Shown here: positions 1 to 5,240 of the stretch, piece after piece
How positions within the stretch are numbered: the stretch's first letter is position 1
Layout: each line of letters opens with the position of its first letter
Source: an uncultured Clostridia bacterium
GTDB lineage: Bacteria; Bacillota; Clostridia; UBA1381
Direction: 5' to 3'
NCBI GenBank assembly: GCA_934486495.1
Contig: CAKSPW010000085.1
Coordinates: forward strand, 1 to 8,462
Length of the DNA stretch: 8,462 nt
Notes under the pieces: generated by a model
The model's database searches: none
What the model was told of the DNA's origin: nothing
The model's input: the letters and a program-made list of their open reading frames with translations, nothing else
Translations under genes and position numbers: made by a program

Positions 1-32
1 GTATCATTATGTTAAAGAATAATTCGATTTGG

Positions 33-50
33 AAAAGCTTGCGGCTTTTT
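33..50 (+). other. Short stem-loop with T-run (weak terminator or 5' leader hairpin)
   Basis: AAAAGC at 33-38 can pair with GCTTTT at 44-49 across a 5-nt loop, and one more T follows. This could be a weak intrinsic terminator of a gene lying before the window, or a hairpin near the 5' end of the ilvE leader transcript. The stem is only six pairs, four of them A-T, so the call is tentative. Confidence 0.3.
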
Positions 51-76
51 AAGTCAATTGGAAAGGGATTTGTATC

Positions 77-190
77 ATGAGCTTATCGGCATCATTTTTC
101 GGCATAATAATTATAAGCGCGCTAATTATCGTCATTACGGTCATTAGTGCTGATTGTGTTGCCGAAGATTTTGAAATGATGGGCTGTTAA
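77..190 (+). CDS. Branched-chain-rich 37-aa leader peptide (putative attenuator peptide for ilvE operon)
   Basis: This is a 37-codon ORF starting with ATG at 77 and ending with TAA at 188-190, preceded by the Shine-Dalgarno-like GAAAGGG at 61-67 with a 9-nt spacer. Codons 10-23 read IIIISALIIVITVI. In the whole peptide there are eight Ile (three of them the usually rare ATA), three Val and two Leu codons. Its stop lies about 40 nt before an intrinsic terminator, and the next gene is ilvE, the branched-chain aminotransferase. That arrangement matches the leader peptides of enterobacterial ilv attenuators, where ribosome stalling at Ile/Val/Leu codons controls read-through. The RNA segments that would switch lie inside this ORF (91-103 and 161-180). 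Alternatively it could be a functional single-span membrane micropeptide, because residues 7-25 are hydrophobic and an acidic tail with two Cys follows. The leader-peptide reading explains more of the surrounding sequence. Its promoter is not visible and probably lies at or before position 1-25. Confidence 0.7.
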   Translation: MSLSASFFGIIIISALIIVITVISADCVAEDFEMMGC

Positions 191-259
191 GTACAGTTTT
201 AATATATTTGCAATAACATCAATCTTTTCAAAAGCTTACGGCAGACCGTAAGCTTTTTT
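91..259 (+). promoter_or_regulatory. Candidate ribosome-mediated transcription attenuator upstream of ilvE
   Basis: Four segments can be drawn by hand. Segment 1 (91-103) pairs with segment 2 as ATCATTT 91-97 with AAATGAT 174-180 and TTCGGC 98-103 with GCCGAA 161-166, which is 13 pairs leaving a 7-nt bulge (167-173). Segment 2 (161-180) can instead pair with segment 3 (222-242): 161-164 with 239-242, 165-167 with 235-237, 169-176 with 226-233, and 178-180 with 222-224. That is 18 pairs with one bulged base and two mismatches. Segment 3 (230-241) can also pair with segment 4 (246-257) to give the terminator. The Ile/Val codon run (104-145) lies exactly between segments 1 and 2. Expected behaviour, by analogy with known attenuators: stalling at the first Ile codons masks segment 1, so 2:3 forms and transcription reads through. 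Full translation masks segment 2, and no translation lets 1:2 form; both give termination. No T-box consensus is visible in the leader. Energies were not computed. Confidence 0.72.
230..259 (+). terminator. Intrinsic terminator at the end of the ilvE leader
   Basis: A perfect 12-bp stem pairs 230-241 with 246-257 around a CAGA tetraloop (242-245). The run of six T at 254-259 forms the 3' edge. It sits after the leader peptide stop and 43 nt before the ilvE start, with no obvious promoter in between. It therefore must be conditionally bypassed if ilvE is transcribed from upstream, as expected for an attenuator. Confidence 0.88.
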
Positions 260-302
260 ACATATCGGATTAAAAAAATAATTATAAAGAGGCATGATTA
301 AG

Positions 303-1367
303 ATGGATATTAAAATTACAAAAACAACCAATCCAAAAAAGAAGCCTGCCAAGGGCGAGAAGCTCGGCTTCGGAAAAGTTTTTACAGACCATATGTTTCT
401 TATGAACTATACCGAGGGTCAGGGCTGGCATGACGCAAGAATTGTTCCCTATGACAAGCTTGTTCTCGATCCGTCGTCTATGGTGTTCCATTACGGTCAG
501 GAAATGTTTGAGGGACTTAAGGCTTACAGAGGTGCTGACGGAAAGGTTCGTCTTTTCAGACCCGATATGAATGCCAAGCGTGCAAATGCAAGTAATAAAA
601 GACTTTGCATTCCCGAAATCCCCGAGGAGGATTTTGTTGAGGCTATCAAGGCTGTTGTAAAGGTTGATGAGGACTGGGTTCCGGAGGCTGACGGCACATC
701 GCTTTATATCAGGCCGTTCATTATTGCAACGGACGCATTTTTGGGCGTTGCACCTTCAAAAACATATCTTTTTGTAATTATTCTTGCTCCGAGCGGTGCA
801 TATTATGAAAACGGACTTGCTCCGGTAGGCATCTGGATTGAGGACGATTACGTAAGAGCCGTAAGAGGCGGCATGGGCTTTGCTAAAACGGGCGGTAACT
901 ATGCGGCAAGCCTTGCGGCACAGGTTAAAGCTCACGATGACGGATATTCACAGGTTCTTTGGCTTGACGGCGTTGAAAGAAAGTATATAGAGGAAGTCGG
1001 CGCTATGAATATCTTCTTTAAAATAAACGGAAAAATCGTGACTCCCGTATTAAACGGCAGTATCCTCCCCGGTATTACAAGAAACTCTGTTATTCAGATG
1101 TGTAAGTCTATGGGATATGAGGTTGAGGAGAGAAGGGTTTCCGTTGACGAGCTTATCGATGCCGCACATACCGGAAAACTTGAGGAATGTTTCGGAACAG
1201 GTACGGCAGCCGTTATTTCACCGGTCGGCAAGCTCAGATATGTAGACGAGGTGTTTACAATCAACAACAATGAAATCGGTGAAGTAAGCCAAAAACTCTA
1301 CGATACTCTTACAGGTATTCAGTGGGGGAAATGCGAGGATAAATTCAATTGGACAACAACAATTTAA
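303..1367 (+). CDS. ilvE: Branched-chain amino acid aminotransferase (class IV PLP fold)
   Basis: This 354-residue enzyme reversibly transfers the amino group between glutamate and the branched 2-oxoacids, giving valine, leucine or isoleucine; it is cytosolic and PLP-dependent. It matches the longer, eukaryote-like (IlvE type II) branch. Visible motifs are EMFEGLKAYRG at about 67-77, the PLP-lysine region FAKTGGNYAASLAAQ with K195 as the Schiff-base lysine, QVLWLDG, EEVGAMNIFF around 230-239, LPGITRN near 255-261 and the phosphate-loop GTGTAA near 298-303. Length and motif order are normal for the family. An in-frame ATG at 294 lies only 1 nt after the AAGAGG ribosome binding site (287-292), whereas ATG 303 lies 10 nt after it, so 303 is the likelier start. 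The gene follows an attenuator-like leader and its 3' end overlaps the next gene by 19 bp. Neighbouring 2-oxoacid oxidoreductase genes support a branched-chain role. Confidence 0.95.
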   Translation: MDIKITKTTNPKKKPAKGEKLGFGKVFTDHMFLMNYTEGQGWHDARIVPYDKLVLDPSSMVFHYGQEMFEGLKAYRGADGKVRLFRPDMNAKRANASNKRLCIPEIPEEDFVEAIKAVVKVDEDWVPEADGTSLYIRPFIIATDAFLGVAPSKTYLFVIILAPSGAYYENGLAPVGIWIEDDYVRAVRGGMGFAKTGGNYAASLAAQVKAHDDGYSQVLWLDGVERKYIEEVGAMNIFFKINGKIVTPVLNGSILPGITRNSVIQMCKSMGYEVEERRVSVDELIDAAHTGKLEECFGTGTAAVISPVGKLRYVDEVFTINNNEIGEVSQKLYDTLTGIQWGKCEDKFNWTTTI

Positions 1368-2038
1368 CTTATAAAAGAGTTTCGGTATTTGCCGGGCATT
1401 ACGGAAGCGGAAAAACAAATATTGCAATAAACTATGCTTTGTATATAAAGGAAAAGCAGTCGCACGTCGCAATTGCCGACCTTGATATAGTAAATCCGTA
1501 TTTCAGAACGAAGGACAGCGAAAAAATGCTGACAGAGCACGGAATACATCTTATATCGTCCGAATATGCGGATTCAAACGTGGATTTGCCGGCATTGCCT
1601 GCGGAAACATATGCCGTGATAGAAAACGCTGATTTATTCTCCGTTTTGGATGTCGGCGGAGATGATCGCGGTGCGCTTGCGCTGGGCAGATACTCTGATG
1701 CAATTAAGGAAGAAAACGCTTACGATATGTTTTTCGTTATAAATAAGTTCAGACCCATGACACGTGACGCCGATTCGACGGTTGAAATTATGCGGGAAAT
1801 CGAAAGTGCGGCTTCCATGCGTTTTACGGCAATAGTAAACAATTCAAATCTCGGAGCAATTACTACTCCGGAGGATATAATTTCCTCCCGGAAATACGCC
1901 GAGGAAATAAGCGAAAAAGCTAATATCCCGATTGCCTTTACAACGGCACGTGCGGATATTGCATATAAGCTCGATATGGAAAACGTTATGCCGATAAACA
2001 TATACGTTCAACAGAGCTGGCTAAGAGAAAAAGAATAA
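1349..2038 (+). CDS. P-loop ATPase of the SIMIBI (MinD/ParA-like) class, function unknown
   Basis: This 229-residue soluble protein carries a Walker A motif GHYGSGKT at 16-23, an acidic switch-like segment ADLDIVNPYFRT at 43-54 and a Walker B-like VLDVGGDD at 99-106. NKFRP at 132-136 and the Asn pair NN at 164-165 may contact the nucleotide base. The order resembles MinD/ParA/CobB-type NTPases. However, the second 'deviant' lysine of ParA/MinD (KGGxxGKT) is absent, and the protein has no cysteine at all, so it cannot carry Fe-S clusters through Cys as Mrp/NBP35 proteins do. It starts at TTG (1349), 10 nt after GAGG (1335-1338), inside the end of ilvE; this suggests coupled translation. I recall similar 'ATP-binding proteins' near 2-oxoacid oxidoreductase genes in Firmicutes, but no function is established to my knowledge. 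A maturation, assembly or regulatory role for the oxidoreductase is a guess from position only. Confidence 0.85.
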   Translation: MDNNNLTYKRVSVFAGHYGSGKTNIAINYALYIKEKQSHVAIADLDIVNPYFRTKDSEKMLTEHGIHLISSEYADSNVDLPALPAETYAVIENADLFSVLDVGGDDRGALALGRYSDAIKEENAYDMFFVINKFRPMTRDADSTVEIMREIESAASMRFTAIVNNSNLGAITTPEDIISSRKYAEEISEKANIPIAFTTARADIAYKLDMENVMPINIYVQQSWLREKE

Positions 2039-2050
2039 TGGAGGAGAAAA

Positions 2051-2254
2051 ATGGCTAAGGTAACTTTTGATACAAATTTGTGCAAGGGCTGCGGTCTTTG
2101 CCTGGCAGCTTGTCCAAAGCACATTATTGCCCTTACGGGTGAAATTAACGCAAAAGGCTATCATCCTGCGGCTGTAACAAAGCCTGAGGAATGTATAGGC
2201 TGTGCATTTTGCGCAACCATGTGCCCCGACTGCGTAATAACGGTTGAAAAATAG
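2051..2254 (+). CDS. vorD: 2-oxoacid:ferredoxin oxidoreductase delta (2x[4Fe-4S] ferredoxin) subunit
   Basis: This small 67-residue protein has two complete [4Fe-4S] motifs: C11-x2-C14-x2-C17-x3-C21-P and C48-x2-C51-x2-C54-x3-C58-P. It would pass electrons between the catalytic core of the oxidoreductase and external ferredoxin. An additional cysteine, C61, follows the second motif. The length is that of a stand-alone delta subunit with no extension. A strong GGAGGAG site at 2040-2046 lies 4 nt before the ATG, and the gap to the ATPase gene is 12 nt. It sits directly before the alpha subunit, giving the order delta-alpha-beta-gamma. The sequence alone cannot tell VorD from KorD; the alpha subunit and ilvE context favour the branched-chain (Vor) type. 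Confidence 0.93.
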   Translation: MAKVTFDTNLCKGCGLCLAACPKHIIALTGEINAKGYHPAAVTKPEECIGCAFCATMCPDCVITVEK

Positions 2255-2279
2255 ATTTTTCAGGAAAGGATTGAACCAA

Positions 2280-3347
2280 ATGTCAGAAAAAGTATTGATG
2301 AAGGGTAATGAAGCTTTGGCTGAAGCGGCTATTATGGCAGGCTGTCACCATTACTTTGGTTATCCGATAACACCTCAGACAGAGGTTGCGGCTTATATGT
2401 CAAAGAAGATGCCTAAAATAGGCGGAGTTTTTCTTCAGGCAGAAAGTGAGATTGCGGCGATTAACATGGTTATCGGCGTTGCATCAACGGGAAAAAGAGT
2501 TATGACTTCAAGCTCAAGCCCCGGTATTTCGTTAAAGAGTGAGGGACTTTCGTATCTTGCAGGCTGCGATTTGCCGGCACTCGTTGTAAACGTACAGCGC
2601 GGAGGCCCGGGACTCGGCGGTATTCAGCCGTCGCAGTCGGATTATTTCCACGCAACAAGAGGTGCCGGACACGGTGACTTCCATATGCTCGTATTGGCAC
2701 CTGCATCTGTTCAGGAAATGGTAAACCTTACTTTTAAAGGCTTTGACCTTGCGGAAAAGTACAGAATGACCTGCATGATTTTGTCGGACGGTACAATGGG
2801 ACAGATGATGGAGCCGGTAAGTCTTGATATGGGCGAAATTCAGAAGTACGATAAGTCATGGGCGCTTACGGGTACAAAGTGTGAAAGAGCACCGAGAATT
2901 GTAAACTCACTTTTCTTAAAGCCGGAGGAGCTTGAAAAGAACAACTTCCTCAGATATGAAAGATATAAGAAAATAGAAGAAAACGAAGCAATGTATGAGG
3001 AGTACAGAATGGATGACGCAGAGGTTTGTATTGTGGCATTCGGAGTTGCTTCAAGAGTTTCAAAGAACGCTATCGACAAGGCAAGAGAAAAAGGAATTAA
3101 GGTTGGTATGATAAGACCTATAACTCTTTGGCCGTTCCCGAAAAAAGCTTTAAGTGCAGCTGCCGATAAGGTAAAGGCATTTGTATCGGTTGAGCTTTCA
3201 ATGGGTCAGATGATTGAGGATATAGAACTTGCTACTCGCTGCAAAAAGCCCGTTCTTCTTTGCAACAGAGTCGGCGGTATGATTCCCACAACCGAAAACG
3301 TTCTTGAAAAAATTGCAGAGGCAAATAAAATTGGAGGTGCAGAATAA
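2280..3347 (+). CDS. vorB: 2-oxoacid:ferredoxin oxidoreductase alpha subunit (ketoisovalerate type, VorB)
   Basis: This 355-residue alpha subunit combines the pyrimidine-binding TPP half-site with the C-terminal domain II of the PFOR superfamily. Visible motifs are GYPITPQTE at about 27-35, QAESEIAAINMVIGVASTGKR at 53-73 including the Glu (E55) expected to activate TPP, the SSSSPG turn at 77-82, NVQRGGPGLGG at 104-114 and MIRPITLWPFP at 277-287. The protein resembles what pipelines call VorB (2-ketoisovalerate / 3-methyl-2-oxobutanoate). The reaction is 2-oxoacid + CoA + oxidised ferredoxin to acyl-CoA + CO2 + reduced ferredoxin, and it is reversible in anaerobes. ATG 2280 lies 9 nt after AGGAAAGGA (2262-2270); an upstream in-frame TTG at 2244 lies inside vorD and lacks such a site. 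The stop overlaps the next start by one base. A 2-oxoglutarate specificity cannot be excluded from sequence alone. Confidence 0.9.
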   Translation: MSEKVLMKGNEALAEAAIMAGCHHYFGYPITPQTEVAAYMSKKMPKIGGVFLQAESEIAAINMVIGVASTGKRVMTSSSSPGISLKSEGLSYLAGCDLPALVVNVQRGGPGLGGIQPSQSDYFHATRGAGHGDFHMLVLAPASVQEMVNLTFKGFDLAEKYRMTCMILSDGTMGQMMEPVSLDMGEIQKYDKSWALTGTKCERAPRIVNSLFLKPEELEKNNFLRYERYKKIEENEAMYEEYRMDDAEVCIVAFGVASRVSKNAIDKAREKGIKVGMIRPITLWPFPKKALSAAADKVKAFVSVELSMGQMIEDIELATRCKKPVLLCNRVGGMIPTTENVLEKIAEANKIGGAE

Positions 3348-4108
3348 TGATGGTTTTTGAAAAGCCGCACGCACTTACGGATAAGGTGCTGCATTATTGC
3401 CCCGGATGTACACACGGTATAATTCACCGACTTGTTGCAGAGGCTATTGACGAGCTTGGAATTGAAGGCAGAACAATAGGCGTCGCATCTGTCGGCTGCA
3501 GCGTTATGTCATATGATTATTTTAACGTTGATATGGTTCAAGCCGCACACGGACGTGCTCCGGCGGTTGCAACGGGCGTTAAAAGATCGGACCCCAACAA
3601 CATAGTATTCACATATCAGGGTGACGGTGACCTTGCCGCAATAGGTACGGCGGAAACAGTTCACTCAGCTGCAAGAGGCGAAAATATTACAGTTATTTTT
3701 GTAAATAACGCAATTTACGGCATGACAGGCGGTCAGATGGCACCTACCACTCTTCCCGGTCAGGTAACGCAGACTTCACCTTACGGACGTGACGTTGAGA
3801 CTGTTGGTTATCCGGTACGAGTTTGCGAAATGCTTTCACAGCTTACAGGTGTTTCATATCTTGAAAGAGTTGCCGTAAACAATGTTAAAAACGTTAAAAA
3901 TGCTAAAAAGGCTATAAAAAAGGCTTTTGAATATCAAACACAAGGCAAAGGCTTTTCTCTTATAGAGGTTCTCTCAACCTGCCCGACAAACTGGGGTATG
4001 GCTCCCGAAAAGGCTACGGCATGGCTTGAGGAAAACATGATTCCTTATTATCCGCTCGGCGTTTATAAGGATAAATTCGCAAACAAGGAGGATAAGAGCA
4101 ATGACTAA
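3347..4108 (+). CDS. vorA: 2-oxoacid:ferredoxin oxidoreductase beta (TPP-binding) subunit
   Basis: This 253-residue beta subunit binds the TPP pyrophosphate and Mg2+. The GDGD motif is at 92-95, Asn pair N120-N121 follows, and IYGMTGGQ is at 123-130. Four cysteines (C18 and C21 in CPGC, C51 in VGCSV, C212 in STCPTNW) are placed like the four ligands of the proximal [4Fe-4S] cluster in two-subunit archaeal oxidoreductases, so this subunit should carry its own cluster. The start ATG at 3347 shares one base with the vorB stop and lies 9 nt after GGAGG (3333-3337); a second ATG at 3350 is less well spaced. The Lys-rich C-terminal tail is short. The alpha/beta pair forms the catalytic core. It would be named VorA or KorB depending on the substrate, which the operon suggests is a branched 2-oxoacid. 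Confidence 0.9.
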   Translation: MMVFEKPHALTDKVLHYCPGCTHGIIHRLVAEAIDELGIEGRTIGVASVGCSVMSYDYFNVDMVQAAHGRAPAVATGVKRSDPNNIVFTYQGDGDLAAIGTAETVHSAARGENITVIFVNNAIYGMTGGQMAPTTLPGQVTQTSPYGRDVETVGYPVRVCEMLSQLTGVSYLERVAVNNVKNVKNAKKAIKKAFEYQTQGKGFSLIEVLSTCPTNWGMAPEKATAWLEENMIPYYPLGVYKDKFANKEDKSND

Positions 4109-4634
4109 ACAAATTCTTCTTGCAGGCTTCGGCGGTCAGGGAATATTGTTCTCGGGCAAATTCCTTGCATATGAAGGTCTTATCGAGGGAAAAGAGCTTA
4201 GCTGGCTCCCGTCATACGGCCCGGAAATGCGCGGAGGTACCGCAAATTGCAGCGTAATTTTAAGTGATGAACCGGTAGGCTCACCTATCGTTACAAATCC
4301 GGATATATTAATTGCGATGAATCTTCCGTCACTTGACAAGTACGAAAGTGCAGCAGTTCCCGGTGCACAGATTTTTGTTGACAGCTCGCTTATCGAGAGA
4401 AAAATCGTACGAGATGATGTCGAGGGATATTATATCCCCGCAACTCTTCTTGCATCGGAAAACGGACTTGACGGTCTCGCAAACATGATTATGATCGGAC
4501 ACATGATTAAAAAAACCGGCATAATTCCTTATGAAAATGTTGAAAAAACAATGGAGAAGCTTGTTCCGCCCAAAAAGCAAAGACTTCTTGAGCCGAACTT
4601 GAAGGCAATCGCACTCGGTTATAATTACAATTAA
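4101..4634 (+). CDS. 2-oxoacid:ferredoxin oxidoreductase gamma subunit (VorG/KorC-type)
   Basis: This 177-residue protein belongs to the catalytic-domain/gamma family (POR gamma domain) of ferredoxin-linked 2-oxoacid oxidoreductases. The opening GFGGQGI is at 9-15, SYGPEMRGGTANCSV is at 38-52, and the middle segment NPDILIAMNLPSLDKY is at 66-81; all are hallmarks of the family. This subunit helps bind CoA and completes the four-subunit complex. The start overlaps the end of the beta gene by 8 bp and is preceded by AAGGAGG (4085-4091) with 9-nt spacing, consistent with translational coupling. The length is normal. Subunit naming differs between organisms, so no symbol is assigned. Confidence 0.92.
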   Translation: MTKQILLAGFGGQGILFSGKFLAYEGLIEGKELSWLPSYGPEMRGGTANCSVILSDEPVGSPIVTNPDILIAMNLPSLDKYESAAVPGAQIFVDSSLIERKIVRDDVEGYYIPATLLASENGLDGLANMIMIGHMIKKTGIIPYENVEKTMEKLVPPKKQRLLEPNLKAIALGYNYN

Positions 4635-4646
4635 TAAAAATATTAA
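4631..4646. promoter_or_regulatory. AT-only palindrome in front of the XRE-cupin gene (possible operator)
   Basis: TTAATA at 4631-4636 and TATTAA at 4641-4646 form a perfect 6-4-6 inverted repeat in the 29-nt gap between the gamma subunit gene and the regulator gene. It overlaps the former's stop codon and abuts the AAGAAAGGGG ribosome binding site. Its position suits an autoregulatory operator, but such A/T palindromes arise easily by chance. Confidence 0.25.
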
Positions 4647-4663
4647 GAAAGGGGCAGAGAGTG

Positions 4664-5215
4664 ATGAACGATCAGATTAAAGAAATCGGAATTAGACTTG
4701 CAACACTAAGGGAGGATTGCGGCTATTCAATTGATGAAATGGCGCAAAAGCTCAAAGTTGACAAGGAAACATATATTGCTTATGAGCAGGGAAACAAGGA
4801 TTTTTCTTTCAGTTTCATTTTTAACGCAGCGGAAATTTTAGGAGTGGATGTTCTCGATATTATTAGCGGCAGCTCTCCGACTCTTTCAATGTGCAGTGTC
4901 GTTGAAAAGGGCAAAGGCTATTCCGTAAAGCGTGAGCATGAGTATGATTACAAGCATCTTGCTTACACGTTCAGAAACAAAAAATCAGAGCCGTTTCTCG
5001 TAACGGTAAGCCCGGAGGATGAGTCACCGGTGCTTCACGGTCACGAGGGACAGGAATTTAACTATGTGATTTCGGGCAAAATGAAGTTTTACATAGGTGA
5101 AATTTCATATGAGCTTTCGGAGGGCGACAGCGTATACTTTGATTCGTCAATACCGCATGCTGTCGAAGCACAAGACGGAAAAGACGTTCAGTTTATAGCT
5201 GTTGTCGTAAAATAA
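4664..5215 (+). CDS. XRE-family transcriptional regulator with C-terminal cupin sensor domain
   Basis: This 183-residue regulator has an N-terminal helix-turn-helix of the XRE/Cro type at about 4-68 (GIRLATLRED...SIDEMAQKLKVDKETYIAYEQG) joined to a cupin_2 beta-barrel at about 110-183. The first cupin motif HGHEGQEFNYVISG fits HxH(x3)E(x6)G exactly, giving H125, H127 and E131 as metal ligands, and H165 in SIPHAVEA supplies the fourth. A metal-bound small-molecule ligand is therefore plausible. Such proteins usually control neighbouring genes, so this one may tune the oxidoreductase and ligase genes on either side; the effector is unknown. GTG at 4661 and ATG at 4664 are both usable after AAGAAAGGGG (4645-4654), and ATG was chosen. 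There is no transmembrane or signal sequence. Confidence 0.9.
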   Translation: MNDQIKEIGIRLATLREDCGYSIDEMAQKLKVDKETYIAYEQGNKDFSFSFIFNAAEILGVDVLDIISGSSPTLSMCSVVEKGKGYSVKREHEYDYKHLAYTFRNKKSEPFLVTVSPEDESPVLHGHEGQEFNYVISGKMKFYIGEISYELSEGDSVYFDSSIPHAVEAQDGKDVQFIAVVVK

Positions 5216-5240
5216 TCATATTTTTTTGGAGGAATGGAAA

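Noticed and set aside
257..285. Local ilvE promoter (TTTACA at 257-262 with an A/T-rich -10 near 280)
   Set aside because: A start near 291 would leave no room for the ribosome binding site at 287-292, and the -10 match is poor.
1..293. T-box or other tRNA-binding leader controlling ilvE
   Set aside because: No T-box-like consensus (AGGGTGGNACCGCG) is visible anywhere before the terminator, and the antiterminator partner here is inside the leader ORF instead.
294..302. ilvE start at ATG 294
   Set aside because: It lies one base after the AAGAGG site, too close for initiation; ATG 303 has a 10-nt spacer.
2244..2279. N-terminal extension of VorB from TTG 2244
   Set aside because: It overlaps vorD, and a clear AGGAAAGGA site precedes ATG 2280.
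2051..4634. 2-oxoglutarate:ferredoxin oxidoreductase (KorABCD) as first choice
   Set aside because: Not excluded, but the alpha subunit type, ilvE and the branched-chain leader favour a branched 2-oxoacid enzyme.
5226..5240. Ligase start at TTG 5226
   Set aside because: It overlaps the GGAGG site that serves ATG 5241.
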